Source of the DNA: Frankiaceae bacterium
GTDB taxonomy: Bacteria; Actinomycetota; Actinomycetes; JAFAQI01
Assembly: GCA_019239875.1 (NCBI GenBank)
Contig: JAFAZI010000022.1
Coordinates: 1-54,651 of the forward strand
Direction: 5' to 3'
Length of the DNA: 54,651 nucleotides
Shown piece by piece: positions 1 to 7,450 of this stretch (its first letter is position 1; each line of letters begins with the position of its first letter). A program made the translations under genes and the position numbers. The notes under the pieces were generated by a model. The model did no database searches, was not told the origin of the DNA, and was given only the letters and a program-made list of their open reading frames with translations.

Positions 1-106
1 CCTGACCGGTACGCCGGACGGGATCGGGCCGATGCGGGTGGGGGACGAGGTCTCGGTGGAGATCGAGGGAATCGGGGAGCTCATCAATCCGGTGGTTGCG
101 CGATGA
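1..106 (+). CDS. Fumarylacetoacetate hydrolase (FAH) family protein, C-terminal end only
   Basis: This is the 3' end of a gene that begins before the window. The reading frame starts at base 2 and gives 34 residues, including [15 protein letters not shown] and ending INPVVAR. A G-(T/S)-P-x-G-(V/I)-G stretch, then a Gly-Asp turn and an I-E-G-(I/L)-G segment, is the usual C-terminus of FAH-family hydrolases/isomerases (FAHD1-like acylpyruvate hydrolase, 2-hydroxyhepta-2,4-dienedioate isomerase). Such a gene commonly precedes gltX in actinobacteria. The stop codon overlaps the gltX start (ATGA), which suggests co-transcription. The metal-binding Glu and Asp residues lie outside the window, so the exact reaction cannot be assigned. 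Confidence 0.7.
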   Translation, partial: LTGTPDGIGPMRVGDEVSVEIEGIGELINPVVAR

Positions 107-1545
107 GTCATCCCACGGGCCCCGTTCGGCTCCGGGTGGCGCCCTCGCCGACCGGCGACCCGCATGTCGGGACGGCGTACATGTCGCTGTTCAACCTGGC
201 GTTCGCCCGCCAGCAGGGTGGGCAGTTCATCCTGCGGATCGAGGACACCGACCGGGCGCGGTTCCAGGCGGACAGCGAGCAGCAGGTCTACGACATGCTG
301 GGCTGGCTCGGGCTGAACTGGGACGAGGGGCCCGACATCGGGGGGCCGTACGCGCCGTACCGGCAGTCCGAGCGGCTCGAGACCTACCAGCCAGTCGCGG
401 ACGCGCTGCTGGCGTCCGGGCACGCTTATCACTGCTGGTGCTCCTCGGAGCGGCTCGCGGAGATGCGCGAGGCGCAGCAGAAGGCGAAGCGGCCGCCGGG
501 ATATGACCGGCTGTGTGTCGGCAAGACACGGGAAGAACGGGCTGCGCTACCGGGGTTCCAGGAGACGCCGGTCGTGCGGATGCTGATCCCGGACGACGTG
601 CCACTCGAGTTCGACGACCTGATCCGTGGCGTCGTCGGTGCGCCGCGGCCGGACGACCAGGTGCTGGTCAAGACCGACGGGTTTCCGACGTACCACCTGG
701 CGAACGTCGTCGACGACCACGAGATGGGCATCACCCATGTGGTGCGTGGTGAGGAGTGGATCGCCTCGACGCCGAAGCACATCCTGCTGTACCAGTGGAT
801 GGGCTGGGACGCGCCGCGGTTCGCGCACATGCCGCTGCTGCGCAACGCGGACAAGTCGAAGATCTCGAAGCGCAAGAACCCGGCGGCTCGACTGACCTGG
901 TTCCGGGAGGAGGGGTTTCTGCCGGAGGCGCTGCGTAACTTCCTCGGGTTGATGGGCTACTCGCTGCCCGACGGGCAGGAGATCTTCACGTTCGACGAGA
1001 TGGTCGCGTCCTTCGACTGGGGTCGGGTCAACACCGTCGGCCCGGTGTTCGACGTCGACAAGCTTCGCTGGTTGTCGGGGCACTACATCCGGGAGCTGCC
1101 CGTCGAGGACCTCGCGCGACGGATCGTCGAGTTCATGGGTGTGTCGGGGTCTGAGGCGGACCTGATCACGAGGGCGACGCCGTTGGTCCAGGAGCGGTCG
1201 AACACTTTGAAGGAAGCCGCCGGCATGCTGCGCTTTCTCGTCGCAGGCGAGTCGTTCGCCGTGGATCCGGAGGCGGCGGCGAAGCAGCTGGGCGACGGGT
1301 CCGACGCCGTGCTCGACGCGGCCACTACGGCGCTGACGGATGTGTCGACCTTCGTGACCCCAGAGATCGAGGCGGCGTTGCGCGCGGCTCTGGTCGACGG
1401 CCTCGGGCTGAAACCGAAGCACGCGTTCGGGCCGGTGCGAGTCGCGGTGACCGGAAGCACCGTGTCGCCGCCGCTGTTCGAGTCGATCGAGCTGCTCGGG
1501 CGCGAGGCCACGTTGTCGCGGCTTGCCTCGGCTCGAAGCCTGTAA
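103..1545 (+). CDS. gltX: Glutamyl-tRNA synthetase
   Basis: This class Ic aminoacyl-tRNA synthetase charges tRNA-Glu, and in many actinobacteria also mischarges tRNA-Gln for later amidation by GatCAB. The protein has 480 residues, normal for bacterial GluRS. The Rossmann fold opens with [13 protein letters not shown], where PHVG (about residues 20-23) is the HIGH signature. The KMSKS loop is KSKISKR at about residues 251-257. The C-terminal anticodon-binding helical bundle fills the rest. The ATG overlaps the stop of the upstream FAH-family gene. Two tRNA genes follow, and the second is tRNA-Glu, the substrate of this enzyme. The stop codon TAA is also the first half of TAAGGT (1543-1548), a possible -10 box for the tRNA genes. 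Confidence 0.97.
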   Translation: MSHPTGPVRLRVAPSPTGDPHVGTAYMSLFNLAFARQQGGQFILRIEDTDRARFQADSEQQVYDMLGWLGLNWDEGPDIGGPYAPYRQSERLETYQPVADALLASGHAYHCWCSSERLAEMREAQQKAKRPPGYDRLCVGKTREERAALPGFQETPVVRMLIPDDVPLEFDDLIRGVVGAPRPDDQVLVKTDGFPTYHLANVVDDHEMGITHVVRGEEWIASTPKHILLYQWMGWDAPRFAHMPLLRNADKSKISKRKNPAARLTWFREEGFLPEALRNFLGLMGYSLPDGQEIFTFDEMVASFDWGRVNTVGPVFDVDKLRWLSGHYIRELPVEDLARRIVEFMGVSGSEADLITRATPLVQERSNTLKEAAGMLRFLVAGESFAVDPEAAAKQLGDGSDAVLDAATTALTDVSTFVTPEIEAALRAALVDGLGLKPKHAFGPVRVAVTGSTVSPPLFESIELLGREATLSRLASARSL

Positions 1546-1574
1546 GGTGGACAGCGCTCCGGAAACGGAGTGAA

Positions 1575-1646
1575 TGGGGTATGGGGTAATTGGCAGCCCG
1601 GCTGATTCTGGTTCAGCTAGTCTAGGTTCGAGTCCTGGTACCCCAG
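1575..1646 (+). tRNA. tRNA-Gln (anticodon CTG)
   Basis: This is a 72-base cloverleaf. The acceptor arm TGGGGTA (1575-1581) pairs with TACCCCA (1639-1645), and the discriminator is G1646. The anticodon stem GCTGA/TCAGC encloses the loop TTCTGGT, giving anticodon CTG, which reads CAG. The T arm is CTAGG/CCTGG around TTCGAGT. CCA is not encoded. The acceptor starting with U1 and the U-rich anticodon loop are typical tRNA-Gln features. It lies 29 bases after gltX. Confidence 0.95.
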
Positions 1647-1670
1647 CGGATGTCAGCACTTCGGCACCAA

Positions 1671-1743
1671 GGTCCCGTCGTCTAGCGGCCTAGGACACCG
1701 CCCTCTCAAGGCGGCGGCGCGGGTTCAAATCCCGTCGGGACTA
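1671..1743 (+). tRNA. tRNA-Glu (anticodon CTC)
   Basis: This is a 73-base cloverleaf. The acceptor arm GGTCCCG (1671-1677) pairs with CGGGACT (1736-1742), giving a G-U first pair, and the discriminator is A1743. The anticodon stem CCGCC/GGCGG encloses CTCTCAA, giving anticodon CTC, which reads GAG, a dominant Glu codon in this high-GC genome. The T arm is GCGGG/CCCGT around TTCAAAT. It sits 24 bases after tRNA-Gln and is probably co-transcribed with it. CCA is not encoded. The 3' end is only 11 bases from the stop codon of the minus-strand HNH gene. Confidence 0.95.
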
Positions 1744-1754
1744 CGTATATCGAC

Positions 1755-2315
1755 TTACTCCAGTTTAGCGAGGCGCTCCGGCGCGTACTGCTCGAGAATT
1801 GCTGTCGCCCACTCGAGCTTGTCCGCCACCCGCTGCCCGCTTGGTTGCCATCTCGACCAGAGCTCCAAGTTGGCTATCGCGTTGTTCCGGCGGTTACCGT
1901 CGCGGTGATGGACGCTCTCTGTCGGTAGGAGAGCGCGCTTCAGGTGCATCGCCATCACGAGGCGGTGCTCCGGTGCGGAGCTTTCGCCACCGGTCAAGTG
2001 GCGGAGATGCGGTGGTACGGGCACGATGAAGTAGCCACCCCGATTGACGTAGCCAGTTCCCGCGACTTCTCGAATTGGCTTGTCTGCCCGGACGTCTCCG
2101 AATTTCCGCTTTCGGTTCGCATGGGTTCGACACATTCTGCGATGCGTTGCTGGACGATCGCATCCACGGACTTCACACGTTTCGTTTACCCGCCGACCGA
2201 TCGGGCGATCGGGGAGTACGTCACCGAGTCGCAGCCATCGCATCAGATGGGCGTGGCACCAACCGCGTCCCTCGGCGGGGCGGTCGCATTCTGGGATAGA
2301 GCACTTCTCACACAT
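1755..2315 (-). CDS. HNH endonuclease-like protein with two Cys/His repeats
   Basis: This is a 186-residue protein. The N-terminus holds two copies of a Cys4-type or Cys3His-type module: CSIPECDRPAEGRGWCHAH (about residues 5-23) and CEVRGCDRPATHRRMCRTH (about 47-65), each followed by a basic segment and a G-D turn. They are probably small zinc-binding DNA-contact repeats. The C-terminal half carries an HNH motif, SVHHRDGNRRNNAIANLELW (about 133-152), with HH as the catalytic His pair and the Asn residues expected for the beta-beta-alpha-metal fold. A GCGGAGG ribosome site precedes the ATG. Such proteins are common in actinophages and as free-standing homing endonucleases. The gene looks lower in G+C than its neighbours and abuts a tRNA 3' end, which suggests acquisition. 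The target is unknown. Confidence 0.8.
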   Translation of the reverse strand: MCEKCSIPECDRPAEGRGWCHAHLMRWLRLGDVLPDRPIGRRVNETCEVRGCDRPATHRRMCRTHANRKRKFGDVRADKPIREVAGTGYVNRGGYFIVPVPPHLRHLTGGESSAPEHRLVMAMHLKRALLPTESVHHRDGNRRNNAIANLELWSRWQPSGQRVADKLEWATAILEQYAPERLAKLE

Positions 2316-2385
2316 CGAACCTCCGCAATCATCATCGATAGCGGGTACGACGCTTTGAGGGCTCGGGCCGGCGGGTGTGGATGGG

Positions 2386-3099
2386 TTAGCGCGCTCCCAT
2401 GGCTTGGGACAGCCGCCGGCCGGCGGCGACCACCGCGTCGGCGTGGAGCCGCCCCGGCGTTCGGGTCAGGCGGTCGATCGGCCCTGAGACCGACACGGCC
2501 GCGACGACTCTGCCCTCCGAGTTGAAGACCGGCGCGGACACCGACGCGACACCCGCCTCGCGTTCGGCAACGCTGGATGCCCAACCACGCTTGCGCACCG
2601 TTGCGAGTGTTGCGATCGAGAACTTCGACGCGGCGGTCAGCGCGGCCGCATCGATCTCCGGCTCCCAGGCGAGCAGCACTTGCGCCGCGGAGCCGGCACT
2701 CATCGGCAGCTCCGCCCCGACCGGCACCGTGTCACGCAGCCCGCTCGACCGGTCGGCGGCCGCAACACACCGCCTCACATTCCCGGACCGGCGGTAGAGC
2801 TGGGCGCTCTCGTGCGTGGTGTTGCACAGGCGCTCGAGGATCGGCCCCGCGATCCGCTCGAGCGGGTCCGACTGCACCGCCATCGCGAGCTTCGCGATGG
2901 TCGGGCCAACCATGAAGCGGCCCTGGTTGTCGCGTTCGACGTACCCGTGCACCTCCAGCGCGACCGCAAGCCGGTACGCCGTCGGTCGCGACAGCCCGGT
3001 GCGTTCCGTGAGCTCCGCCAACGAAGCCGGCCCGGCCGCGAGACAGTCAAGGACGGTTACCGCTTTGTCGAGTACTCCAACGCTGCTACGCTGTGTCAT
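2386..3099 (-). CDS. IclR-family transcriptional regulator, LtbR/NdgR-like, divergent from leuCD
   Basis: This 237-residue protein has an N-terminal winged helix-turn-helix ([13 protein letters not shown], then [19 protein letters not shown] at about residues 27-45) and a C-terminal IclR effector domain (about 75-235) with the [12 protein letters not shown] and [11 protein letters not shown] segments. In Corynebacterium (LtbR) and Streptomyces (NdgR) the orthologous gene lies divergent to leuCD and controls leucine and related amino-acid genes. The same arrangement here supports that role by context. No Shine-Dalgarno sequence is visible before the ATG, which lies directly beside a 14-base inverted repeat. 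Autoregulation is likely but inferred. Confidence 0.9.
   Translation of the reverse strand: MTQRSSVGVLDKAVTVLDCLAAGPASLAELTERTGLSRPTAYRLAVALEVHGYVERDNQGRFMVGPTIAKLAMAVQSDPLERIAGPILERLCNTTHESAQLYRRSGNVRRCVAAADRSSGLRDTVPVGAELPMSAGSAAQVLLAWEPEIDAAALTAASKFSIATLATVRKRGWASSVAEREAGVASVSAPVFNSEGRVVAAVSVSGPIDRLTRTPGRLHADAVVAAGRRLSQAMGAR
3065..3092 (+). promoter_or_regulatory. Candidate leuCD promoter
   Basis: TTGTCG (3065-3070), a 16-base spacer and TACGCT (3087-3092) resemble a housekeeping sigma promoter reading toward leuC. The predicted start of transcription is near 3099-3100, immediately before the two inverted repeats at 3101-3130. The elements lie inside the 5' end of the divergent IclR gene. 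This assignment is by pattern only. Confidence 0.4.
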
Positions 3100-3100
3100 A

Positions 3101-3130
3101 TAGCAATACTGCTATCTCAGATGTTGAGAT
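3101..3130. promoter_or_regulatory. Candidate IclR (LtbR/NdgR-like) operator: two abutting inverted repeats
   Basis: Repeat 1 is TAGCA-ATAC-TGCTA (3101-3114), perfect 5-base arms. Repeat 2 is ATCTCA-GATGT-TGAGAT (3114-3130), perfect 6-base arms, sharing base 3114. On the minus strand TTGACT (3134-3139 complement) lies 19 bases from TAGCAG inside repeat 1, a possible IclR promoter. On the plus strand the repeats lie just after the predicted leuC start site. A protein bound here could therefore repress both directions. IclR-family proteins bind palindromes of this size, but the match to a known LtbR/NdgR consensus was not checked. Confidence 0.5.
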
Positions 3131-3171
3131 GCAAGTCAAAGAGACATGCAATCGCCGCACCGGAGGACATG

Positions 3172-4542
3172 ATGGGTCGCACGCTGGCCGAGAAGGTCTG
3201 GGACGCGCACCTCGTGCGCAGCACGGACAACGAGCCCGATCTGCTCTACATCGACCTTCACCTCGTCCACGAGGTCACCAGCCCGCAAGCCTTCGACGGG
3301 CTTCGCGCGGCGGGCCGCAAGGTCCGCCGACCCGACCTGACGATCGCGACCGAGGATCACAACGTCCCGACCACAGCCGGTCCGATCACCGACATCGTGA
3401 GCCGCACCCAGGTCGAAGCACTGCGCACGAACTGCGAGGAGTTCGGTGTCCGCCTGCATCCGATGGGCGACGCAAGTCAGGGGATCGTCCACGTCATCGG
3501 CCCGCAGCTGGGTCTCACCCAGCCCGGCATGACGGTCGTGTGCGGCGACAGCCACACGAGCACCCACGGCGCCTTCGGCGCGCTGGCCTTCGGCATCGGC
3601 ACCAGTGAGGTCGAGCACGTCCTGGCCACCCAGTCGCTGCCGTTGCAGCGGCCGAAGACCATGGCGATCGAGGTCGAGGGAGCGCTCCCGCCCGGCGTCA
3701 CCGCCAAGGACCTGATCCTCGGCATCATCACCCAGATCGGCACCGGTGGGGGGCAGGGCTACGTCATCGAATACCGCGGCGAGGCGATCCGCGCGCTGTC
3801 GATGGAGGGCCGGATGACTGTCTGCAACATGTCGATCGAGGCCGGTGCCCGCGCTGGCATGATCGCACCGGACGAGACCACGTTCGCCTATCTCGAGAAC
3901 CGTCCCCACGCACCCAAGGGCGCCGACTGGGTCGAGGCCGTCCAGTACTGGCGCAGCCTTGCCACCGACGACGACGCCAGCTTCGACAAGGTCGTCACCG
4001 TCGACGCGACCGCACTCTCGCCCTGGGTCACGTGGGGGACCAACCCCGGCCAGGGTGCGCCGCTGTCCGCCGCCGTACCGCAACCGCGCGACGGCGCCGA
4101 CGAGCGTGCCCTCGAGTACATGAACCTCACGGCAGGTACGCCGCTGCGCGACATCGCCGTCGACACCGTGTTCGTCGGCTCCTGCACCAACGGCCGGCTC
4201 GAGGACCTACGGGCGGTGGCCGACGTGCTCCGTGGTCGGCAGGTCGCGGACAGCGTCCGCGTGCTCATCGTGCCTGGCTCGGTCGAGGTCAAGGAGCAGG
4301 CCGAAGCTGAAGGGCTCGACGAGGTGTTCACCGCGGCGGGCGCCGAGTGGCGTGGCGCGGGCTGCTCCATGTGCCTGGCGATGAATCCGGACAAGCTCGC
4401 GCCGGGGGAGCGGAGCGCGTCGACCTCGAACCGCAACTTCGAAGGCAGGCAGGGTCCGGGCGGGCGCACCCACCTCGTGTCACCAGCCGTCGCGGCCGCA
4501 ACTGCTGTCACCGGCCGGCTCACCGCCCCGGCTGATCTGTAA
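3172..4542 (+). CDS. leuC: 3-isopropylmalate dehydratase, large subunit
   Basis: LeuC is the [4Fe-4S] aconitase-like subunit that, with LeuD, interconverts 2- and 3-isopropylmalate in leucine synthesis. Seen here: [19 protein letters not shown], the conserved dehydratase signature, and the three cluster-ligand cysteines, Cys338 in GSCTNGR and Cys398/Cys401 in CSMC. The length of 456 residues is normal. The open frame runs much further upstream across the IclR gene, but that part is antisense noise. The ATG at 3172 gives the expected start [13 protein letters not shown] and lies 5 bases after GGAGG (3162-3166). An in-frame ATG at 3169 is too close to that site. leuD follows after 14 bases. Confidence 0.97.
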   Translation: MGRTLAEKVWDAHLVRSTDNEPDLLYIDLHLVHEVTSPQAFDGLRAAGRKVRRPDLTIATEDHNVPTTAGPITDIVSRTQVEALRTNCEEFGVRLHPMGDASQGIVHVIGPQLGLTQPGMTVVCGDSHTSTHGAFGALAFGIGTSEVEHVLATQSLPLQRPKTMAIEVEGALPPGVTAKDLILGIITQIGTGGGQGYVIEYRGEAIRALSMEGRMTVCNMSIEAGARAGMIAPDETTFAYLENRPHAPKGADWVEAVQYWRSLATDDDASFDKVVTVDATALSPWVTWGTNPGQGAPLSAAVPQPRDGADERALEYMNLTAGTPLRDIAVDTVFVGSCTNGRLEDLRAVADVLRGRQVADSVRVLIVPGSVEVKEQAEAEGLDEVFTAAGAEWRGAGCSMCLAMNPDKLAPGERSASTSNRNFEGRQGPGGRTHLVSPAVAAATAVTGRLTAPADL

Positions 4543-4556
4543 ACGGGAGCGACGTC

Positions 4557-5144
4557 ATGGAGAAGTTCACCGTTCACGCCGGCCGAGCCGTGCCGCTGTG
4601 TCGCAGCAATGTCGACACCGACCAGATCATCCCCGCCGAATATCTCAAGCGGGTCACCCGCACCGGCTTCGACGACGCGCTGTTCAAGGCGTGGCGCGAA
4701 GATCCTGAGTTTGTCTTGAACGACAAGCGGTACGACGGGGCGACGATCCTCGTTGCCGGCCCGGACTTCGGCACCGGCTCGTCGCGGGAGCACGCGGTCT
4801 GGGCCCTGCAGGACTACGGATTCCGCGCCGTGATCTCGCCACGGTTCGCTGACATCTTCCGGGGCAATGCCACAAAGGGCGGCCTGCTACCAGTTCAGCT
4901 GGAAGCGGCAGAAGTTGTTGAGCTGCAACGAATCTGCACTACTGACCCGACCGCCGAGCTGGTCGTTGACCTGGTCGAACGTGAGGTCCGCGCCCCCGGT
5001 CTCACGGCTTCATTCGAGATCGACGACTACACGCGGTGGCGACTGATGGAAGGCCTCGATGACATCGGCCTGACCTTGACCCACGAAGCCGACATCTCGA
5101 CGTTCGAGGCCTCACGACCCACCTGGCTACCTGCAACGGCGTGA
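4557..5144 (+). CDS. leuD: 3-isopropylmalate dehydratase, small subunit
   Basis: LeuD is the swivelling-domain partner of LeuC in the second step of leucine synthesis. The 195-residue protein shows the family features: [16 protein letters not shown] near residue 20 and [20 protein letters not shown] around residues 70-90, where the GSSREHA loop binds substrate. FGTGSSREH is the usual LeuD signature. A GGGAG ribosome site precedes the ATG. It lies 14 bases after leuC, so the two are translated together. No hairpin terminator is visible after it; the following 100 bases contain the hup promoter. Confidence 0.97.
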   Translation: MEKFTVHAGRAVPLCRSNVDTDQIIPAEYLKRVTRTGFDDALFKAWREDPEFVLNDKRYDGATILVAGPDFGTGSSREHAVWALQDYGFRAVISPRFADIFRGNATKGGLLPVQLEAAEVVELQRICTTDPTAELVVDLVEREVRAPGLTASFEIDDYTRWRLMEGLDDIGLTLTHEADISTFEASRPTWLPATA

Positions 5145-5174
5145 CGACACACCAAAGAAAAGACCCCGAAAACG

Positions 5175-5203
5175 TTGTGTAGAAGCCAAATTCGGCCTAG
5201 CGT
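5175..5203 (+). promoter_or_regulatory. Promoter of hup
   Basis: TTGTGT (5175-5180), a 17-base spacer and TAGCGT (5198-5203) form a good SigA-type promoter. The predicted leader is about 40 bases and ends in GGAGGG (5241-5246), 5 bases before the GTG start of hup. This promoter makes hup independent of leuCD. Confidence 0.6.
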
Positions 5204-5251
5204 CCAGCGTCAGGTCGAGGGCGGTCCTCGACGTAGCAGCGGAGGGTTAAC

Positions 5252-5764
5252 GTGAACAGGGCCGAACTGATCGATCAGATTCGTGACCGTCTCTCAACGG
5301 ACAAGAAATCAGCCGAGCACGCCGTCGACGCGGTGCTCGACACCATCCAGCGGGCAGTCGCCGCCGGTGAGCGCGTCGCCATCACCGGCTTCGGCGTCTT
5401 CGAGAAGGTTGACCGTGCCGCTCGCACTGGTCGCAACCCGCGTACCGGTGAGACGGTGAAGGTCAAGAAGACGTCCGTGCCGAAGTTCCGTCCGGGCACC
5501 CAGTTCAAGGGTGTCGTGAGCGGCGCGATCAAGCTCGGCAAGGTCGCCGACGCCGCCACCAAGGCAGCGGCCAAGTCCTCCGCGACCACCGCCCGTGCCG
5601 CCGCCAAGACTGCGACGGCCGGTCCGCGCAAGGCGACCACCGCGGCCAAGAAGGCTGCGACCAAGGCAGCCAAGGCTCCGGCAGCGAAGGCACCTGCCAA
5701 GAAGGCACCTGCGAAGAAGGCGCCTGCCAAAAAGACCACGGCGAAGAAGACCGCATCCAGGTAG
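5252..5764 (+). CDS. hup: HU-type nucleoid protein with Ala/Lys-rich C-terminal tail
   Basis: This 170-residue histone-like protein compacts the nucleoid. Residues 1-90 are a complete HU fold: [14 protein letters not shown] at the start, [20 protein letters not shown] (the DNA-gripping arm) and [11 protein letters not shown]. Residues from about 95 on form a histone-H1-like tail of Ala-Lys and Pro-Ala-Lys-Lys units. This two-part form is the mycobacterial HupB / Streptomyces HupS type and is restricted to actinobacteria. The tail adds nonspecific DNA binding and is a known site of lysine acetylation in mycobacteria. GGAGGG lies 5 bases before the GTG start. The gene is monocistronic, between its own promoter and a strong terminator. 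Confidence 0.95.
   Translation: MNRAELIDQIRDRLSTDKKSAEHAVDAVLDTIQRAVAAGERVAITGFGVFEKVDRAARTGRNPRTGETVKVKKTSVPKFRPGTQFKGVVSGAIKLGKVADAATKAAAKSSATTARAAAKTATAGPRKATTAAKKAATKAAKAPAAKAPAKKAPAKKAPAKKTTAKKTASR
5647..5757 (+). repeat. Degenerate codon-level repeats encoding the PAKKA tail of HU
   Basis: Short repeats of 15 bases (units such as GCACCTGCCAAGAAG) are arranged in tandem at about 5689-5733, preceded by looser AAK/KAA units. Each 15-base unit encodes one Pro-Ala-Lys-Lys-Ala block. Such arrays change length easily by slippage, so tail length may differ between close relatives. Confidence 0.7.
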
Positions 5765-5777
5765 TTCCCAAGACGGA

Positions 5778-5818
5778 CGAAACGCCCGACTCCGGCACTC
5801 GCCGGGTCGGGCGTTTCG
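5778..5818. terminator. Bidirectional intrinsic terminator between hup and the CSD-like gene
   Basis: The outer stem CGAAACGCCCGAC (5778-5790) pairs perfectly with GTCGGGCGTTTCG (5806-5818). An inner stem CCGGC/GCCGG closes on an ACTC loop, with a single T bulge. The stem is flanked by A- and T-containing ends in both directions, and the genes on either side converge, so it can stop transcription from both strands. Confidence 0.85.
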
Positions 5819-5838
5819 CTGTCAGGCCGAACGCGCTG

Positions 5839-6042
5839 TCACTCGAGGGTCGCGATGGTGATGAAGACGACCTCGCCGGCACCATCGACCTCGATCCGGA
5901 CTCGCTGACCGAGCCGCAACAGCCGCAGCCGTGACGGCTCGAACGCCGTCGCCCCGAACGTTTTGACCGTTCCGTCGTCGAGCAGGACGTCGCCGGATCG
6001 CGTTCCCTGGTCGAACCTGCGCACCGTCGCCTGCATCGCCAC
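5839..6042 (-). CDS. Small beta-barrel protein resembling a cold-shock domain
   Basis: This 67-residue protein begins MAMQATVRRFDQGTRSGDVL and has the hydrophobic/charged alternation of an OB or cold-shock barrel: GDVLLDDGTVKTF, then LRLGQRVRIEVDG. It lacks the aromatic RNP1/RNP2 residues (K-G-F/Y-G-F and V-F-V-H) that bind nucleic acid in true Csp proteins, so RNA binding is doubtful. A related small gene lies beside cofC in other actinobacteria. It follows cofC by 2 bases and is probably translated with it. The start is GTG at 6042; an ATG two codons later is also possible. Function is unknown. Confidence 0.75.
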   Translation of the reverse strand: MAMQATVRRFDQGTRSGDVLLDDGTVKTFGATAFEPSRLRLLRLGQRVRIEVDGAGEVVFITIATLE

Positions 6043-6044
6043 GC

Positions 6045-6674
6045 TTATGGCTTGGGCGCTGTCGCCAGCACCCGGTCGGTCGCCGAGCCCAGGCCGAGCG
6101 CTCGAGCGCTGTCGAGGCCTTCGACGGTGTCGACGTCGTGACGGAGGGTTGGGCCGGCGTCCTCGGTCAGGTCGGTCGCACCGCCACGCACGTGCGCCGC
6201 ACGGGAGTCCGCTCCGAATGAGGGTTGGAAGTCCGTGAGACCGCGCGCGGCGAGCATCGTCGTACCAACGCCCGAGTGGTCGGCCACAATGCTTCGCCGA
6301 TACGACGCCGCCAGCCGCAAGATGGCGTCGAGGTCGCTCGTGCGCAGCGCCGGGAGGTCAGCGGAGAGCGCTGCGATCCGCGTCCCCGCGGCCACGCCTG
6401 CGCCGTACCGCAACGCCGGGTTGAGGCCGGCGTCCGGCACGTCCGCAACGATGCGCGCGCCGAGTGCCTCGAGTGCCGGAGCGGCGCGGTCATCGTCGGT
6501 GATCACGACCACCTCGGCGACCGCTGGTGTCGCGAGCACGGCGCACACGGTGTCGATGGCCATGGCCAGGGCGAGCTCGGCCCGAATGGCTTCGGGCACC
6601 GCCAGCCGAGTCTTCGCCCGCGACAACCGCTTGACCGGCACGAGCACCGACCAGAGATCGCCGTCACCGCTCAT
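6045..6674 (-). CDS. cofC: CofC/FbiD, 2-phospholactate / phosphoenolpyruvate guanylyltransferase
   Basis: This nucleotidyltransferase makes the activated donor (LPPG or enolpyruvyl-diphospho-5'-guanosine) for coenzyme F420 synthesis. The 209-residue protein has WSVLVPVKRLSRAKTRL at the N-terminus (GTP-binding P-loop-like segment with R and K), VVVITDD at the first metal site, and ALSADLPALRTSDL, with Asp expected to bind the second metal. GVGTTML and FGADSRAAH complete the substrate pocket. In mycobacteria the enzyme (FbiD, Rv2983) uses phosphoenolpyruvate. The gene implies that this organism makes F420. The ATG at 6674 is 9 bases from GAGG; an ATG at 6683 is an alternative. It is divergent from plsC. 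Confidence 0.9.
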   Translation of the reverse strand: MSGDGDLWSVLVPVKRLSRAKTRLAVPEAIRAELALAMAIDTVCAVLATPAVAEVVVITDDDRAAPALEALGARIVADVPDAGLNPALRYGAGVAAGTRIAALSADLPALRTSDLDAILRLAASYRRSIVADHSGVGTTMLAARGLTDFQPSFGADSRAAHVRGGATDLTEDAGPTLRHDVDTVEGLDSARALGLGSATDRVLATAPKP

Positions 6675-6735
6675 ATCTGGCATCCTCGCAAGTCAAGCAG
6701 CCGCGCGGGTGTTGCGGACGGGTCGGAGGTCGACT

Positions 6736-7443
6736 TTGCGTTACGGGCGTCTCGGTCCCTGGTACCGCCTGGTCGTCGTCGTCGCCAGGCCGTTCCTCGC
6801 CGTCTCCAGCAAGCGGGACTGGCGGGGTCAGGAGAAGATCCCGCAGTCGGGGGCGTTCATCCTCGCGTCGAACCACATCAGCAAGGTCGACCCGATGACG
6901 CTCGGCCTCTACGTGCTCGAGAGCGGGCGCGTCCCGAAATATCTCGCAAAGTCGTCGCTGTTCGAGAATCCGCTCACCAAGCGGATCTTCATCGGTGCGA
7001 ACCAGATCCCGGTCTATCGAGGCACCGACGACGCGTCGAAGGCGCTGTCGGCGGCCGTCGAAGCGATCGAGGCCGGCGACTGCCTGTTGATCTATCCGGA
7101 AGGTACGGCGACCCGCGATCCGGACCACTGGCCGATGAAGGCACGCACCGGAGTGGCGCGCCTCGCGTTGCTGACCGGCGCGCCAGTCGTCCCGGTGGCG
7201 CAATGGGGACCGCAACGGCTCTGGCCATACCGCTCGAAGCTGCCGCGGATGCTCCCGCGCAAGAAGGTGTCGATCATCACGGGCGATCCGATCGACCTCT
7301 CCGCGTACCGTGGCCAGCCGATGACGAGCGAGCTGCTGCACGAGGTGACGGATCTGATCATGGCGAAGATCACCGATCTGCTGATCGGCTTGCGCGGCGG
7401 CCAGCCGCCGGCCGTGACCTATGACCCCAAGCTGGCCGCGTGA
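6736..7443 (+). CDS. plsC: 1-acyl-sn-glycerol-3-phosphate acyltransferase
   Basis: This enzyme acylates lysophosphatidate to phosphatidate at the membrane. The 235-residue protein has the catalytic HX4D motif (NHISKVD, His47 and Asp52), the GTDDAS region, and YPEGT (residues 120-124), the glycerol-phosphate-binding motif III. The hydrophobic N-terminus (LVVVVARPF) probably anchors it. The frame stays open far upstream across cofC, but GGAGGT (6725-6730) lies exactly 5 bases before a TTG at 6736, which gives the expected protein. A GTG at 6709 has no ribosome site. gpsA, making glycerol-3-phosphate, follows by 7 bases, so two phospholipid steps are coupled. Confidence 0.93.
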   Translation: MRYGRLGPWYRLVVVVARPFLAVSSKRDWRGQEKIPQSGAFILASNHISKVDPMTLGLYVLESGRVPKYLAKSSLFENPLTKRIFIGANQIPVYRGTDDASKALSAAVEAIEAGDCLLIYPEGTATRDPDHWPMKARTGVARLALLTGAPVVPVAQWGPQRLWPYRSKLPRMLPRKKVSIITGDPIDLSAYRGQPMTSELLHEVTDLIMAKITDLLIGLRGGQPPAVTYDPKLAA

Positions 7444-7450
7444 GCACCTC

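Noticed and set aside
547-1659. 370-codon open frame on the minus strand
   Set aside because: It is antisense to gltX and runs into tRNA-Gln. No motif is seen.
1671-2400. tRNA attachment site with a direct repeat flanking the HNH gene
   Set aside because: I looked for a copy of the tRNA-Glu 3' end after the HNH gene and found none, and there is no integrase.
2680-3171. N-terminal extension of leuC
   Set aside because: The frame is open but runs through the opposite-strand IclR gene, and its residues match nothing in LeuC. A ribosome site and the normal start lie at 3162-3174.
3100-3171. T-box or leader-peptide attenuator for leuCD
   Set aside because: No T-box sequence, run of Leu codons or terminator/antiterminator pair is present in the 72-base leader.
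5647-5757. CRISPR-like or satellite repeat
   Set aside because: The repeats are 15-base coding units for the HU tail, without spacers.
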